Below the pieces are notes generated by a model. It was given only the letters and a program-made list of their open reading frames with translations, did no database searches and was not told the origin of the DNA. A program made the translations under genes and the position numbers. A DNA stretch of 64,000 bases from Paracidovorax cattleyae (GTDB lineage Bacteria; Pseudomonadota; Gammaproteobacteria; Burkholderiales; Burkholderiaceae_C), in assembly GCF_900104515.1 (NCBI RefSeq), contig NZ_FNJL01000001.1, forward strand, positions 266,616 to 330,615, given 5' to 3'. Shown piece by piece: positions 1-10,263 of the stretch (position 1 is its first letter; each line of letters opens with the position of its first letter).

Positions 1-84
1 CACCAGCACGGCGGTGACCGCCGGGCTTTCGGAAAACGGGGCGCGGCGGACGGAGCCGGCGGACGGCGGGCGGAACAGGCGCAT
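1..84 (-). CDS. possible N-terminus of a gene running off the left edge
   Basis: An ATG on the minus strand at 84 opens a frame of 28 codons that stays open to the window edge. It begins Met-Arg-Leu-Phe-Arg and ends in a hydrophobic Ala-Val-Thr-Ala-Val-Leu-Val run. The gene would be co-directional with acnA and downstream of it. No convincing Shine-Dalgarno sequence is visible and too little is present to name a family. It could equally be chance open frame in GC-rich DNA. Confidence 0.28.
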   Translation of the reverse strand, partial: MRLFRPPSAGSVRRAPFSESPAVTAVLV

Positions 85-196
85 GGATGGGTCGAGGTGG
101 CCGGCTGTGACGAGTTTATGCCTTGAACATATCGTCACAAGTGTATCGATCCCGCCGGGCGGACGGTTGCCGCCGGTCTGCCCGGCCGCGCGCTCG

Positions 197-3088
197 TCAG
201 GCAGTCAGCAACTGGCGCAGCACATAAGGAAGGATGCCGCCGGCACGGTAGTAGTCCACCTCGATCGGGGTGTCGATGCGCAGCGTCACCGCCACCTCCC
301 GCTGCGAGCCGTCGGGCCGGCGGATCACGAGCCGCGCCTCGCTCTGCGGGGTGAGCGCCGGGTCGGGCACCACGTCGATGGTCTCGTCGCCGCGCAGCTC
401 CAGGGATTCCCAGGAGTCCGAGCCCCGGAACTGCAGCGGCAGCACCCCCATGCCCACGAGGTTGGACCGGTGGATGCGTTCGAAGCTGCGCGCGACCACC
501 GCCTTGATGCCCAGCAGCTGCGTGCCCTTGGCCGCCCAGTCGCGGCTGGAGCCGGTGCCGTACTCCTCGCCGGCGAAGATCACCGTGGGCGTGTTCTGCG
601 CCATGTACTGCATCGCCGCGTCGAAGATGAACATCTTCGTGCCCTGGTGGGAGCCTTCGTTCTGGAAGATGGTCAGCCCGCCCTCCTCGCGCGATCCGTC
701 CTCCTTCGGCGGGATCATGAGGTTCTTGATGCGCACGTTGGCGAACGTGCCGCGCATCATCACGTCATGGTTGCCGCGGCGTGCGCCGTAGCTGTTGAAG
801 TCCTGCTTCATCACGCCGTGCTGCAGCAGCCACTGGCCGGCGGGCGAGGTTTCCTTGATCGAGCCGGCCGGGGAAATGTGGTCGGTGGTGATCGAGTCGC
901 CGAAGAGGGCCATGATGCGCGCGCCCAGCACCGAGGTGCCGCCACCCTCCGCCGCCTCCAGCGCGAAGTTGGCGAAGAACGGGGGCTCCGCGATGTAGGT
1001 GCTGGCGGGCCAGTTGTAGGTGTCGCCGGAAACACCCTGGATCCTGCCCCAGAGAGCGCCCGGGTCGGTCTTGACCCGGCCGTAGTTCTCGCGGAATGCC
1101 TTGCCGTTCATCGCATGCTTCATGAGCTGGTGCACTTCGTCGCTGCTGGGCCAGATATCGCCCAGGTACACGTCGCGGCCGCCACGCCCCCTGCCCACCG
1201 GCTCGGTCATCAGGTCGCGCAGCACCGTGCCGGCAATGGCATAGGCCACCACCAGGGGCGGGCTCGCGAGGAAGTTGGCCTTGATGTTGGGATGGATGCG
1301 CGCCTCGAAATTGCGGTTGCCCGAGAGCACGGCGGCGCAGACGAGGTCGCTGCCCGTGATGGCATCGTTGATCTCGGGCGCGAGGTCTCCTGCGTTGCCG
1401 ATGCAGGTCGTGCAGCCATAGCCCGCCACGGCAAAGCCCAGCTTCTCGAGGTAGGGCAGCAGGCCGGTCTCGCTCAGGTACTGCGTGACGATGCGCGAGC
1501 CCGGCGCCAGCGAGGTCTTGATGTGCGGCTGGACCTTCAGGCCTGCCTCCACCGCCTTCTTCGCCAGCAGGCCTGCCGCGAGCAGCACGCTCGGGTTGGA
1601 CGTGTTGGTGCAACTGGTGATTGCCGCGATCAGCACGTCACCGTTGCCGATCGTGGGATCGGCGCCCCTGGCGGGCAGCCGCACGGAGGGATCGGCATGC
1701 TTGACGGCGAGCTGGGGCTTGTTGTGCTCCATCTCCACGAGGAAGCGCGGTCCGCCGGCAGGCGCGGCCTTCTCGGCCGGCACGCCCTCGCGCACGTCCT
1801 CCTCGCCGCGATGGATGTGGTGGCGCGTGTGCAGCAGCTCCACAGGCCGGTTGAAGCCGCTCTCCGCGGCCGGCCTGGAGAACAGCGTGGTGAACTGCTC
1901 CTTCACCTTGCCGAGCTCGATGCGGTCCTGCGGCCGCTTCGGGCCGGCCAGGCTGGGAGTGACGTCTCCCAGGTCCAGGCGCACCACCTGCGAATAATCG
2001 ATCTCGCCGGCCTGCGGCACGCCGAACAGGCCCTGCGCACGGAAATACGCCTCGAAGGCCTCGATCTCCGCCTTGGTACGGCCCGTGCCTTTGAAGTAGT
2101 CGATGGTCTTCTCGTCCACCGGGAAGAAACCCATGGTGGCGCCGTACTCGGGCGCCATGTTGCCGATGGTCGCCCGGTCGGGCAGCGCCAGGGTGCGCGT
2201 GCCTTCCCCGAAGAATTCGACGAACTTGCCCACCACCTTGTGGCGGCGCAGGATCTCGGTCACCGTCAGCACAAGGTCGGTGGCCGTCACGCCCTCGCGC
2301 AGCTGGCCCGTCAGCTCGAAGCCCACCACGTCGGGCGTGAGGAAATAGACCGGCTGGCCCAGCATCGCCGCCTCGGCCTCGATGCCACCCACGCCCCAGG
2401 CCACCACGCCGATGCCGTTGATCATGGTGGTGTGGCTGTCGGTGCCGACCAGGGTGTCTGGGTAATGGACGCCATCGGCACGCCCGTGGACGCCGCGCGC
2501 AAGATATTCCAGGTTCACCTGGTGCACGATGCCGAAGCCCGGAGGCACCACCCCGAAGGTGTCGAAAGCCTGCATGCCCCACTTCATGAACTCGTAGCGC
2601 TCGCGGTTGCGCTGGAATTCGAGCTTCATGTTCAGGTCCAGGGCCTTCTTCGTGCCGTAGTAATCGACCATGATGGAATGGTCCACCACGAGGTCCACGG
2701 GCACGAGCGGCTCGATCTTCTTGGGCTTCTTGCCGAGCCGCTGGGCCACGCTGCGCATGGCGGCCAGGTCGGCCAGCAGGGGGACCCCGGTGAAATCCTG
2801 CAGCACCACGCGCGACACGATGAAGGGAATCTCGTCCTTGCGGTCGTCGACCGCCTGCCATGTCGCGAGCTCCTCCACGTGCTCGGGCGTCACCTTCAGG
2901 CCGTCGCAATTGCGGAGGACGGACTCCAGGACGATGCGGATGGATACCGGCAGGCGCTTGACGGACGGGAACTTCCGCGCCAGGGCGGGAAGGGAATAGA
3001 ACTGGCCGCTTTTACCCGACGCGGTCGTGAATGTCTGCAAGGTGGATGCGAAAGCGTGGCGGGGAACCACGGGGGACTTCGAGGCCAT
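197..3088 (-). CDS. acnA: aconitate hydratase A
   Basis: Cytosolic [4Fe-4S] enzyme interconverting citrate and isocitrate in the TCA and glyoxylate cycles. The 963-residue product has the AcnA/IRP layout: a [12 protein letters not shown] stretch in the N-terminal half, cluster-ligand cysteines in SCTNTSNPS (about residue 493) and GCTTCIGN (about 560 and 563), then a C-terminal swivel domain with [11 protein letters not shown]. It is slightly longer than E. coli AcnA because of an Arg/Glu/Ala-rich linker just before the first cluster cysteine. The ATG at 3088 follows an AAAGGAG ribosome site about nine bases upstream. It stands alone, with a 450-bp gap upstream. A 1030-codon frame on the opposite strand is a GC-rich shadow. 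Confidence 0.97.
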   Translation of the reverse strand: MASKSPVVPRHAFASTLQTFTTASGKSGQFYSLPALARKFPSVKRLPVSIRIVLESVLRNCDGLKVTPEHVEELATWQAVDDRKDEIPFIVSRVVLQDFTGVPLLADLAAMRSVAQRLGKKPKKIEPLVPVDLVVDHSIMVDYYGTKKALDLNMKLEFQRNRERYEFMKWGMQAFDTFGVVPPGFGIVHQVNLEYLARGVHGRADGVHYPDTLVGTDSHTTMINGIGVVAWGVGGIEAEAAMLGQPVYFLTPDVVGFELTGQLREGVTATDLVLTVTEILRRHKVVGKFVEFFGEGTRTLALPDRATIGNMAPEYGATMGFFPVDEKTIDYFKGTGRTKAEIEAFEAYFRAQGLFGVPQAGEIDYSQVVRLDLGDVTPSLAGPKRPQDRIELGKVKEQFTTLFSRPAAESGFNRPVELLHTRHHIHRGEEDVREGVPAEKAAPAGGPRFLVEMEHNKPQLAVKHADPSVRLPARGADPTIGNGDVLIAAITSCTNTSNPSVLLAAGLLAKKAVEAGLKVQPHIKTSLAPGSRIVTQYLSETGLLPYLEKLGFAVAGYGCTTCIGNAGDLAPEINDAITGSDLVCAAVLSGNRNFEARIHPNIKANFLASPPLVVAYAIAGTVLRDLMTEPVGRGRGGRDVYLGDIWPSSDEVHQLMKHAMNGKAFRENYGRVKTDPGALWGRIQGVSGDTYNWPASTYIAEPPFFANFALEAAEGGGTSVLGARIMALFGDSITTDHISPAGSIKETSPAGQWLLQHGVMKQDFNSYGARRGNHDVMMRGTFANVRIKNLMIPPKEDGSREEGGLTIFQNEGSHQGTKMFIFDAAMQYMAQNTPTVIFAGEEYGTGSSRDWAAKGTQLLGIKAVVARSFERIHRSNLVGMGVLPLQFRGSDSWESLELRGDETIDVVPDPALTPQSEARLVIRRPDGSQREVAVTLRIDTPIEVDYYRAGGILPYVLRQLLTA

Positions 3089-3444
3089 GTAGCACTACTC
3101 CTTTAATGGGGCGACGCTCCCATTTTGGCAGTCCGGGATTTCAATGCAAATGTAGGGCGAAGTGCCCGCAGCCGCAGCGCTCGCCAACCGCAACCCGGCC
3201 GCTGCGGGCACGTTCGCCGCCCCACCACCACCGTCCTTGGGAATCACCCATACACATGGAAAGCGCCAAACTCCTGCATTACCGCAGCAGAAAATGTGCT
3301 ATGGGACATGCAGTCGATATTGCCGCGGCGCCACCAGTCCTGCGCGCATATCGGGCCGCCCCATCCACCGGCGCAAAACGCCATGTGCATTCACCATCGC
3401 CGACCCGGAGGAATCCGCGGCGATGAAACCCCTGTCACGGGCAA
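3089..3444. other. intergenic region upstream of acnA
   Basis: About 350 bases between the acnA start and the terminator of the H-NS gene. Open frames here on the plus strand have no family features or ribosome sites and are probably chance. I see no clear sigma-70 pair, repeat or RNA motif. The stretch presumably holds the acnA promoter. Confidence 0.5.
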
Positions 3445-3469
3445 TAAAAAACCCGCCGAAGGGCGGGTT
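3445..3469 (-). terminator. Rho-independent terminator of the H-NS gene
   Basis: Perfect 8-bp stem AACCCGCC/GGCGGGTT with a 4-base loop. On the minus strand it runs directly into a U tract (TTTTTTATT). It lies about 70 bases beyond the stop codon of the H-NS-like gene. Confidence 0.88.
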
Positions 3470-3536
3470 GGGTCAGCTCTGCAGGAAAGGCCGGCCGGCC
3501 CGGTGGCCAGGGCGAAGGGCCTTCCGGACTGCGCCA

Positions 3537-3836
3537 TCAAATGGCGAACTGTTCGCGATTTTCGTTCTGAATCCATTTGGGCGCCTTGCCACGGCCCGTC
3601 CACGTCTGGCCGGTGGCCGGATTGCGGTATTTGGGGGCCACCTTGGTGCCGGCGCTCGCGCTGCGGGCACGGCCTGACGGGAATACGTCTTCCGCCTTGA
3701 GGCCATACTCGGACACGAGCGAACGCACCTGGGCGATCGCATCCGACAACTCGCGGCGGCGTGCCTCGTTGATTTGCTGCTCGAGTTGCTCGCGCTGCTT
3801 CAGCAGTTCCTTGTAGCTGGTGTTCATGTCGGTCAT
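3537..3836 (-). CDS. H-NS histone family nucleoid protein
   Basis: Small (99-residue) DNA-binding nucleoid protein of the betaproteobacterial BpH3/H-NS type, expected to silence AT-rich DNA. Residues 1-45 form a charged oligomerisation coiled coil rich in Glu, Gln and Arg. The C-terminus carries the family DNA-binding core YRNPATGQTWTGRGKAPKWI, whose TGRG turn enters the minor groove. A second in-frame Met at codon 4 (3827) is an alternative start. The gene is monocistronic, with a promoter-like -10 just upstream and its own terminator downstream. Confidence 0.95.
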   Translation of the reverse strand: MTDMNTSYKELLKQREQLEQQINEARRRELSDAIAQVRSLVSEYGLKAEDVFPSGRARSASAGTKVAPKYRNPATGQTWTGRGKAPKWIQNENREQFAI

Positions 3837-3863
3837 GCGTGTGGAGTGGATAACAAGGATTGC

Positions 3864-3892
3864 ATTATAGAAACTATTTTCGAATACGTGCA
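3864..3892 (-). promoter_or_regulatory. probable sigma-70 promoter of the H-NS gene
   Basis: A perfect TATAAT -10 box on the minus strand (3864-3869) lies in a locally AT-rich stretch about 28 bases upstream of the ATG at 3836. The -35 candidate near 3887-3892 (TGCACG) is weak. The -10 is well supported by sequence alone; the -35 is not. Confidence 0.5.
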
Positions 3893-4060
3893 GGTTTTAC
3901 GGGCATTCATAAAAGGACCTCCACGCGCTGCGCTCCGGGAACTTTGAAAGCGGAAACTCCTCGAATCCCGCCCCTTGCACGGTCCGTCCGGCCGACAGGG
4001 GCTTCCGGTCGAATCACAATAGCGCTCTTCCATAACCCTGCCGCACCACGGCCCATCCCC

Positions 4061-4903
4061 ATGGCTCTCTACTGCATTGGCGATATTCAAGGCTGCGACG
4101 CAGCGCTGCAGCGCCTGCTCGACACGGTGGATTTCTCCCCCAGCCGCGATACGGTTTATCTGCTGGGAGACCTCGTGAACCGCGGCCCGCAATCGGAGGC
4201 CGTGCTGCGGCGCTGCGCACGGGCCGGAGACAGCCTGCGCGCCCTGCTCGGAAACCATGACCTGCATTTGCTGGCCGCCGCCCATGGCGCGCGCAAGCCG
4301 TCGCGGCGCGACACCCTCGCCGGGGTGCTGCAGGCCCCCGACCGGGATGCACTCCTCGACTGGCTGAGGCAGCAGCCGCTGGCGCGCGATCACCGCCTGG
4401 GCGGCGAACGGCTGCTCATGGTGCACGCCGGCGTACTTCCCTCCTGGACGGTCGACGCCACGCTGGAGCATGCCGCAGAAGTGCAGGCGCAACTGCAGGG
4501 GGACGCATTGCCGGAATTCCTGCACGCCATGTACGGCAACACACCGGACCGGTGGAGCGACGGGCTTTCCGGCATGGACCGCTGGCGCACCATCGTGAAT
4601 GCACTGACGCGGCTGCGTTTCTGTACACCGGATGGCCGGATGGATTTCGACAGCACAGAGGCGGCGGATGCGGCGCCGGACGGCCTGGTTCCCTGGTTCG
4701 ACGCGCCCGGCAGGCGCACGCGCGACACGCTGGTGGCTTTCGGGCACTGGTCCACGCTCGGCTGGATGAACCGCCCCGACCTGCTGGCGCTGGATACCGG
4801 CTGTGTCTGGGGAGGCTGCCTCAGCGCCGTGCGGTTCGGCGCCACGCTGTCGGAACGTGAGCGCCTCAGCGTGCGCTGCGAACAGGCACAGGCACCGGGC
4901 TGA
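4061..4903 (+). CDS. apaH: symmetrical bis(5'-nucleosyl)-tetraphosphatase
   Basis: Hydrolyses Ap4A symmetrically to two ADP, controlling dinucleoside polyphosphate alarmones. The 280-residue product starts MALYCIGDIQGCD and shows the metallophosphatase motifs in order: GDIQGC, GDLVNRGP, GNHDLHL and a late GHW. The frame is open further upstream, but family length and the position of the first beta strand fix the start at 4061. It stands alone and converges on the downstream helicase gene. Confidence 0.96.
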   Translation: MALYCIGDIQGCDAALQRLLDTVDFSPSRDTVYLLGDLVNRGPQSEAVLRRCARAGDSLRALLGNHDLHLLAAAHGARKPSRRDTLAGVLQAPDRDALLDWLRQQPLARDHRLGGERLLMVHAGVLPSWTVDATLEHAAEVQAQLQGDALPEFLHAMYGNTPDRWSDGLSGMDRWRTIVNALTRLRFCTPDGRMDFDSTEAADAAPDGLVPWFDAPGRRTRDTLVAFGHWSTLGWMNRPDLLALDTGCVWGGCLSAVRFGATLSERERLSVRCEQAQAPG

Positions 4904-4905
4904 GC

Positions 4906-4928
4906 TCCGGGCCCGCGATGGGCCCGGA
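4906..4928. terminator. hairpin between convergent apaH and helicase genes
   Basis: Perfect 9-bp inverted repeat TCCGGGCCC/GGGCCCGGA with a 5-base loop, in the 36-bp gap between two convergent stop codons. There is no U tract on either side, so intrinsic termination is uncertain. A role as a bidirectional transcription or decay barrier is inferred from position. Confidence 0.5.
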
Positions 4929-4939
4929 CGTGCGGCCGG

Positions 4940-6409
4940 TCACTGGCCGGACGGGGTTTCCACGGCCGGCAGGGCGGCCTTGAAGAGCGCGGCGACCTTG
5001 CGCTTGGGCTTGATGTTGGCGGAAATGCCGCTGCGCGCAGGCTGCTGCCGGGAAGCGGCCTCCCAGGTGGGTGCCGCCTCGGCGGCCGGTGCCTCGTACG
5101 GCCTGTCGAAGAACGGATCGCGTGCCGCGGCGGGCGTTCGGTAACCGACGGGCGGACGGGAGTCGCGGCTTTCGCCACGGCTTTCCCGCCGGCCACGCGC
5201 GTCGCCGCCGGAGTCGTCGTCGCGCCAGGCACGGCGGCCGTCGTTGAAGCGGCCGCGCGGACGATCCTCTTCCACTTCCAGCGCTTCGAGCTCGATCTTC
5301 TTCTTGGTGAGCTTCTCGATGTCCGCCACCAGCCGGGCGTCGCTGCTCGACACCAGCGTGACGGCCAGGCCGGAGGCGCCCGCGCGCCCGGTGCGGCCAA
5401 TGCGGTGCACGTAGTCTTCGGCGTTGAACGGCACGTCGAAATTGAACACCGCGGGCACGTCCTTGATGTCGAGGCCGCGGGCCGCGACGTCGGTGCACAC
5501 CAGCAGGTCCACCTCGCCGCGCTTGAAGGCGTCCAGCGCCTTGAGGCGCTCGTCCTGGCTCTTGTCGCCGTGCAGCGCAGCGGCCTTCAGGCCCTCGCGC
5601 TCCAGGGTGCGCGCCAGGCGCGCACAGCCCAGCTTGCTGTTGACGAAGACGAAAGCCTGCTTCACGCCGCGCGTGCGCAGCACATGGTGGACGGCGCGGC
5701 GCTTGTCGTCGTCGCCCACGCTATAGAAGCGCTGCTCGACCGTGGACGCGGTCTCGTTGGGGCGCGCCACCTCGATCGTGATGGGGTCCTGCAGGTAGCT
5801 GCCCGCCAGGCGCTTGATCTCGGGAGAGAACGTGGCGGAGAACAGCAGCGTGGTGCGCGTCTTCGGCAGGTAGCTGAGGATGCGCTGCAGGTCGGGCAGG
5901 AAGCCGATGTCCAGCATGCGGTCGGCCTCGTCGAGCACGACGTACTCGACCTGGTTGAGTACCGCGTTCTTGGCCTCGATGTGGTCCAGCAGGCGGCCCG
6001 GCGTGGCCACGAGGACTTCGACGCCTTTCTTGAGCTCCAGCGTCTGGGGCTTCATGTCCATGCCGCCGAAGACCACGGTGCTGCGCAGCTTGGTGTATTT
6101 GGCGTAGAGCGCGATCTGCTGGGCGACCTGGTCGGCGAGTTCGCGCGTGGGCAGCAGCACCAGGGCGCGAACGGGATGGCGCGCCGGGGAGGTGGAGCTG
6201 TTCTCGTGCTTGAGCAGGCGCTGCAGGAGCGGCAGCGAGAATGCCGCCGTCTTGCCGGTGCCGGTCTGCGCGGCGCCCATCACATCCTTGCCGGCGAGTA
6301 CCACGGGAATGGCCTCGGCCTGGATGGGGGTCATCGACGTGTAGCCCATCTCGGCCACGGCGCGCGCCAGCGGCTCGGCCAGCGATAAATTGGAGAAAGA
6401 ACTTGTCAT
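4940..6409 (-). CDS. DEAD-box ATP-dependent RNA helicase (RhlE-like)
   Basis: ATP-dependent RNA unwinding enzyme, probably acting in ribosome assembly or RNA turnover. Helicase core motifs appear in order: the Q motif with MTPIQ, AQTGTGKT (Walker A), PTRELA, DEADRMLDIGF (Walker B), SAT, and HRIGRTGRAG (motif VI). After the core (about residue 380) comes a basic/acidic tail with Arg-Gly and Arg-Asp-Ser repeats typical of RhlE-type low-complexity C-termini. I chose the ATG at 6409 (MTSSFSNL). A Met seven codons upstream gives an atypical leader. The product is about 489 residues. Confidence 0.94.
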   Translation of the reverse strand: MTSSFSNLSLAEPLARAVAEMGYTSMTPIQAEAIPVVLAGKDVMGAAQTGTGKTAAFSLPLLQRLLKHENSSTSPARHPVRALVLLPTRELADQVAQQIALYAKYTKLRSTVVFGGMDMKPQTLELKKGVEVLVATPGRLLDHIEAKNAVLNQVEYVVLDEADRMLDIGFLPDLQRILSYLPKTRTTLLFSATFSPEIKRLAGSYLQDPITIEVARPNETASTVEQRFYSVGDDDKRRAVHHVLRTRGVKQAFVFVNSKLGCARLARTLEREGLKAAALHGDKSQDERLKALDAFKRGEVDLLVCTDVAARGLDIKDVPAVFNFDVPFNAEDYVHRIGRTGRAGASGLAVTLVSSSDARLVADIEKLTKKKIELEALEVEEDRPRGRFNDGRRAWRDDDSGGDARGRRESRGESRDSRPPVGYRTPAAARDPFFDRPYEAPAAEAAPTWEAASRQQPARSGISANIKPKRKVAALFKAALPAVETPSGQ

Positions 6410-6518
6410 GTGCGGCCGATATTGTCGCACCAGCCCTTCCCGGAAGCCACGGGAACGTCCTCGTGGCTGGCGGGGTGGCTATTTTTGCTACATCTTCGAT
6501 AGCAGCAAGCCTTTTGCT

Positions 6519-7415
6519 TCAAAGGCTCCTGGCGGAGAAGGTGTCGCAGGACTTGATGCTTCCGCCCTGCAGCCCGGCCTGGAACCACCGCTGGCGCTGG
6601 GCACTGGAGCCGTGGGTGAAGCTGTCCGGAACGACCGCACGGCCCGCGGAGCGCTGCAGCGCATCGTCGCCGATCTTCGCCGCGGCGTTCATGGCTTCCT
6701 CGACGTCGCCCTGCTCCAGGATGTGCCGCGCGTTCTGTGCGTGGTGGGCCCACACGCCCGCGAAGCAGTCGGCCTGCAGTTCCAGGCGCACGGACAGGTG
6801 GTTGTATTCCACCTGGCTCACCCGGCCGCGCATCTGGTCCACCCGGCTGCTGATGCCCAGGAGGTTCTGCACGTGGTGGCCCACCTCGTGCGCGATCACG
6901 TAGGCCTGCGCGAAGTCGCCCGGCGCGCCGAGGCGGTTCTTCAGCGTCTCGTAGAAACCGAGGTCGATATAGACCTTGCGATCCGCCGGACAGTAGAACG
7001 GGCCCATGGCCGATTCGCCCCGTCCGCAGGCGGTGGGTGTCGCTCCACGGAACAACACGAGCCGGGGGTTCTGGTAGGTCGAGCCGTTCTGGCGGAAGAC
7101 ATCGGCCCAGACGTCTTCGGTGTCGGCGAGCACGGTGGAGACGAACTTGGCCATGGTGTCGTCTGCGGGCGGGCGATGGGCCGGAGGCTGCTGGGTCTGC
7201 ACATGGGCGGGAGGCGCGCCGCCGCCGCTCAGCAGGCCGAGGATGGTCAGGGGATTGATGCCGAACACCCACCCGCCGATGAGGGCGACGACGATGGTGC
7301 CGATACCGATGCTGCGTCCCCCGAACACCGGAAAGCCGCCCCCTCCCCCGCCGCCGTCGCTTTCGTCACGGCGGTCCTCGACGTTGTCCGATTCGCGATT
7401 GCCTTCCCATCTCAT
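6519..7415 (-). CDS. membrane-anchored neutral zinc metallopeptidase (YpfJ family)
   Basis: Member of the YpfJ/KPN_00809 family of putative neutral zinc metallopeptidases; substrates are unknown. The N-terminus starts [16 protein letters not shown], which is typical of the family, followed by a Gly-rich stretch and one transmembrane segment (about residues 38-60). The periplasmic catalytic domain carries the zinc motif HEVGHH near residue 176 and a later [11 protein letters not shown] helix. Length (298 residues) is normal. The start at 7415 is preferred over a Met three codons upstream. It is probably cotranscribed with nothing: a 109-bp gap separates it from the helicase start. Confidence 0.92.
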   Translation of the reverse strand: MRWEGNRESDNVEDRRDESDGGGGGGGFPVFGGRSIGIGTIVVALIGGWVFGINPLTILGLLSGGGAPPAHVQTQQPPAHRPPADDTMAKFVSTVLADTEDVWADVFRQNGSTYQNPRLVLFRGATPTACGRGESAMGPFYCPADRKVYIDLGFYETLKNRLGAPGDFAQAYVIAHEVGHHVQNLLGISSRVDQMRGRVSQVEYNHLSVRLELQADCFAGVWAHHAQNARHILEQGDVEEAMNAAAKIGDDALQRSAGRAVVPDSFTHGSSAQRQRWFQAGLQGGSIKSCDTFSARSL

Positions 7416-7472
7416 CGTGCGCACCCTGAAAGATTCATGCCAGTGCGTGATGGTACGCCGGCCGGAGCAGAC

Positions 7473-7760
7473 TCAGCGGGCCGCCAGGTGGGTGGCGGGG
7501 GCCCAGCCGGCATCGGCCTGCATCGCCTGGCCCGCCACCGGCAGGGTGCTGCCAGCCGTGGACTGCAGTCCCCTGGCGACCCAGGCGTGCTGCTGCTGTT
7601 CGGCATGGCGCACGTGGTCTTCCAGCACCCAGGCCATGGCGGCGATCTGCAGCACGATGACGGTGGCGCCCGTGGCGAGGACGCCCGGCCGGATGCCGGG
7701 GCGGGAGGATGCGTCCATCCGGGATGGCGCGGAAGACGGCTCTGCGTGGAAGTGGTCCAT
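7473..7760 (-). CDS. small single-pass membrane protein, unknown
   Basis: A 95-residue frame starting MDHFHAEPSSAPSR. It has one clear hydrophobic segment (about residues 27-47, LATGATVIVLQIAAMAWVLE) followed by a His/Gln-rich and then Ala/Gly-rich tail. No family is recognised. It lies 32 bases downstream of another small gene on the same strand and is probably cotranscribed with it. The ribosome site is weak. Confidence 0.5.
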   Translation of the reverse strand: MDHFHAEPSSAPSRMDASSRPGIRPGVLATGATVIVLQIAAMAWVLEDHVRHAEQQQHAWVARGLQSTAGSTLPVAGQAMQADAGWAPATHLAAR

Positions 7761-7792
7761 GGGAAAGGCTTTCTCGGGAGCGGCCTGGCGCT

Positions 7793-8104
7793 TCAGCGGT
7801 GGCACCAGTGCAGGCCGGCGGCCGCGGGCTCCGCGTCCTCGAAATAGTCGGAGAGTTCCTTCACCAGCGCCTGCAGGGTCTCCCCGGGCAGCTGGCGCGC
7901 ACGCGCGATCTGCTCCAGTGCATAGCGGCGGTCGCCGAGCATCATGGCGGCGCTGATGCAATGGCCCCGGGCCGCCATCTGCAGCAGGAACGCATCGAGC
8001 GTCTGCGCGGGCCAGTAGCGCGGGCCGCAGGGATGGGCCCCTTCGGAGTGGTAGTCGGCGGGCGCGCCTGCCCGGGCGGTAGGGAGCGCGGAGGAGGCAA
8101 GCAT
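7793..8104 (-). CDS. hypothetical soluble protein
   Basis: A 103-residue frame. It is acidic to neutral, with a helical centre (ARGHCISAAMMLGDRRYALE, then QIARARQLPGETLQALVKEL) and a C-terminal LHWCHR. A GAGGAC ribosome-site-like sequence precedes the ATG at 8104. There is no recognised domain. Position just upstream of the small membrane protein suggests a two-gene unit. Codon use looks coding (GC-rich third positions), but short GC-rich frames can be spurious. Confidence 0.5.
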   Translation of the reverse strand: MLASSALPTARAGAPADYHSEGAHPCGPRYWPAQTLDAFLLQMAARGHCISAAMMLGDRRYALEQIARARQLPGETLQALVKELSDYFEDAEPAAAGLHWCHR

Positions 8105-8274
8105 GGCGAAGTCCTCGGCAAAAGAACGTATGTGTCAGTCTGCCGGCCTTTTGTGACAACCATCACGACATGCAACGGCATACCTTGATGCAGATGCTAG
8201 GGCCCCGCCACGGCCTGCGCATCGGAGAAACAGGCCGCCCGCCTGTAGGACACGCGCCAGTCGCGCGCCGGCAG

Positions 8275-8841
8275 TCAGGCCTTGGGCAGCGTGACGCCGA
8301 CCTGTCCCTGGTACTTGCCGCCGCGGTCGCGGTAGCTCACCTCGCAGACCTCGTCGCTCTCGAAGAACAGCACCTGGGCGCAGCCTTCGCCGGCGTAGAT
8401 GCGCGCCGGCAGGGGCGTGGTGTTGCTGAACTCGAGGGTCACGTAGCCCTCCCACTCGGGCTCGAAGGGCGTGACGTTCACGATGATCCCGCAGCGCGCG
8501 TAGGTGCTCTTGCCCAGGCAGATGGTGAGCACGTTGCGCGGGATGCGGAAATACTCCACGGTGCGCGCGAGCGCGAAGCTGTTGGGGGGGATGATGCAGC
8601 TGTCGCCATGGAAATCGACGAAGCTCTTCTCATCGAAATGCTTGGGGTCCACCACGGTGCTGTGGATGTTGGTGAACACCTTGAATTCGGGCGCGCAGCG
8701 GATGTCGTAGCCGTAGCTGCTGGTTCCGTAGCTGATGATCTTGCGGCCGTCGCTTTCGCGGATCTGGCCGGGCTCGAACGGCTCGATCATGCCGTGCTGC
8801 TCGGCCATGCGGCGGATCCATTTGTCGCTCTTGATGCTCAT
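8275..8841 (-). CDS. dcd: dCTP deaminase
   Basis: Deaminates dCTP to dUTP, the main source of dUMP for thymidylate synthesis in Gram-negatives. The 188-residue product is the family's normal length. Visible motifs are the nucleotide-binding stretch with KSTYARCGI and the catalytic-region [13 protein letters not shown], followed by [18 protein letters not shown] and a C-terminal GGKYQGQ that closes the active site. The start MSIKSDKWI is the family start. It is a single gene. Confidence 0.97.
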   Translation of the reverse strand: MSIKSDKWIRRMAEQHGMIEPFEPGQIRESDGRKIISYGTSSYGYDIRCAPEFKVFTNIHSTVVDPKHFDEKSFVDFHGDSCIIPPNSFALARTVEYFRIPRNVLTICLGKSTYARCGIIVNVTPFEPEWEGYVTLEFSNTTPLPARIYAGEGCAQVLFFESDEVCEVSYRDRGGKYQGQVGVTLPKA

Positions 8842-8940
8842 GGGTTCTCTCTCCTCGTGCGCGCCAGTCGAAAGGCGGCGCGCGGACGCGATACTACTCT
8901 TTTCATAGCTGTGGAAAACCGCTGCACGGGCTCCGCAGAC

Positions 8941-10263
8941 TCATCGGGCCGCCGCGATCACGGTGCGCTCGACGAGCCGGTCGTCGCCCAGCACGATCAT
9001 CGCGAACAGCAGCTCGTCCAGGCTGGAAGCCTGGGCCGTCTTGCGCGCGAGCAGCGGGGTGGCCGCGGGATTCAGCACGACGAAGTCCGCCTCGCAACCC
9101 GGCTGCAGGTTGCCGATCACCCCCTCCAGCCCCAGCGCGCGCGCCGCGCCGGCCGTGTGCTGCCACCAGAGATGGCCGGGCGGCAGCGAGAGGCCGGGCT
9201 TGGTCTGCCCCTCCCGCCCCACGTAATAGGCCGCGAGCATCGTGTGGAACGGGCTGAAGCTGGTGCCGCCCCCCACGTCGCTCGCGAGGCCGTAGCGGAA
9301 GCCCACGCGATCGGCGCCCTCGTAGTCGAAGAAGCCGCTGCCGAGGAACAGGTTGCTGGTGGGGCTGACGGCCGCGGCGGTGCGGGTGCCGCGCATCAGC
9401 GCGCGGTCCTCGTCGTCGAAGTGGATGCAGTGGGCATACACGGCCCGATCGCGCATCAGCCCGAAGCCCTCGTACACGGCGAGGTAGCTGCGGGCCTGGG
9501 GAAAGAGTTCGAGCGCCCAGCGGATCTCGTCGCGGTTCTCGGCCACGTGCGACTGGATCCATACGTCGGGATACCGGGCCGCCAGCTCGCCGGCGCCGCG
9601 CAGCTGGGCCTCGCTGCAGCTGGGGGCGAAACGCGGCGTGATGGCATAGCCCAGGCGGCCTCGGCCGTGCCAGCGGCGGATGAGGTCTTCGGTGTCGGCG
9701 AGCGAGCGCGTGGTTTCGTCGCGCACGCCGTCGGGGGAGTTCCGGTCCTGCAGCACCTTGCCGGCGATGAGGCGCATGCCGCGGGTGGAGGCCTCTTCCA
9801 TCAGCGCATCCACCGACGCGGGATGGGAGGTGGCGAAGGTGAGCGACGTGGTGACGCCGTTGCGCAGCAGCTCGTCGATGAAGACGGTGGCCACGCCCCG
9901 GGCATAGGCGGCATCGGCGAAGCGCGACTCGTGCGGGAAGGTGTAGTTTTCCAGCCAGGGCAGAAGCCCTTCCGCGGGCGAGCCGATGACGTCGGTCTGC
10001 GGGAAATGCACGTGCATGTCCACGAAACCGGGCGCGATGATGCGGCCGGGGCAATGCGTGACCGGCAGGCCCGGGTACCGGGGCGAGAGCGTATGCCAAT
10101 CACCCGCGGCGACCACGCGCTGCACGCCGTCGGCGCCGGGACCGACGGCCAGGAATCCGTCTTCATCGTAGAGCGGCCTGCCTTCGGCGTCGAAGCGCAG
10201 GAGTGCGGCACGGTACACGTGGGTGGCGGCGTCAGGGGTCAGGGGCGGGGTCGGCGTGGGCAT
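8941..10263 (-). CDS. guaD: guanine deaminase
   Basis: Converts guanine to xanthine and ammonia, feeding xanthine dehydrogenase. The 440-residue amidohydrolase has the zinc motif PGFVDMHVHFPQ, the GuaD-specific GLLPWLENYTFPHE stretch, SHVAEN, AHCIHFDDED, and a late ASDVGGGTSFSPFHTM with the final metal Asp. The start at 10263 (MPTPTPPL) is used; longer upstream reading lacks homology-like sequence. Its upstream neighbour on the same strand is an orphan BMP-type binding protein likely to bind purines, so the two probably form a uptake/degradation pair with a 134-bp gap. Confidence 0.95.
   Translation of the reverse strand: MPTPTPPLTPDAATHVYRAALLRFDAEGRPLYDEDGFLAVGPGADGVQRVVAAGDWHTLSPRYPGLPVTHCPGRIIAPGFVDMHVHFPQTDVIGSPAEGLLPWLENYTFPHESRFADAAYARGVATVFIDELLRNGVTTSLTFATSHPASVDALMEEASTRGMRLIAGKVLQDRNSPDGVRDETTRSLADTEDLIRRWHGRGRLGYAITPRFAPSCSEAQLRGAGELAARYPDVWIQSHVAENRDEIRWALELFPQARSYLAVYEGFGLMRDRAVYAHCIHFDDEDRALMRGTRTAAAVSPTSNLFLGSGFFDYEGADRVGFRYGLASDVGGGTSFSPFHTMLAAYYVGREGQTKPGLSLPPGHLWWQHTAGAARALGLEGVIGNLQPGCEADFVVLNPAATPLLARKTAQASSLDELLFAMIVLGDDRLVERTVIAAAR

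Noticed and set aside
14..3106. A 1030-codon open frame on the plus strand opposite acnA, with similar long frames opposite guaD, xdhB, the helicase, ggt and the UraD-AllC fusion
   Set aside because: These are antisense shadows of GC-rich genes. They lack family motifs, are rich in Arg, His, Ala and Gly, and their lengths follow the real gene on the other strand.
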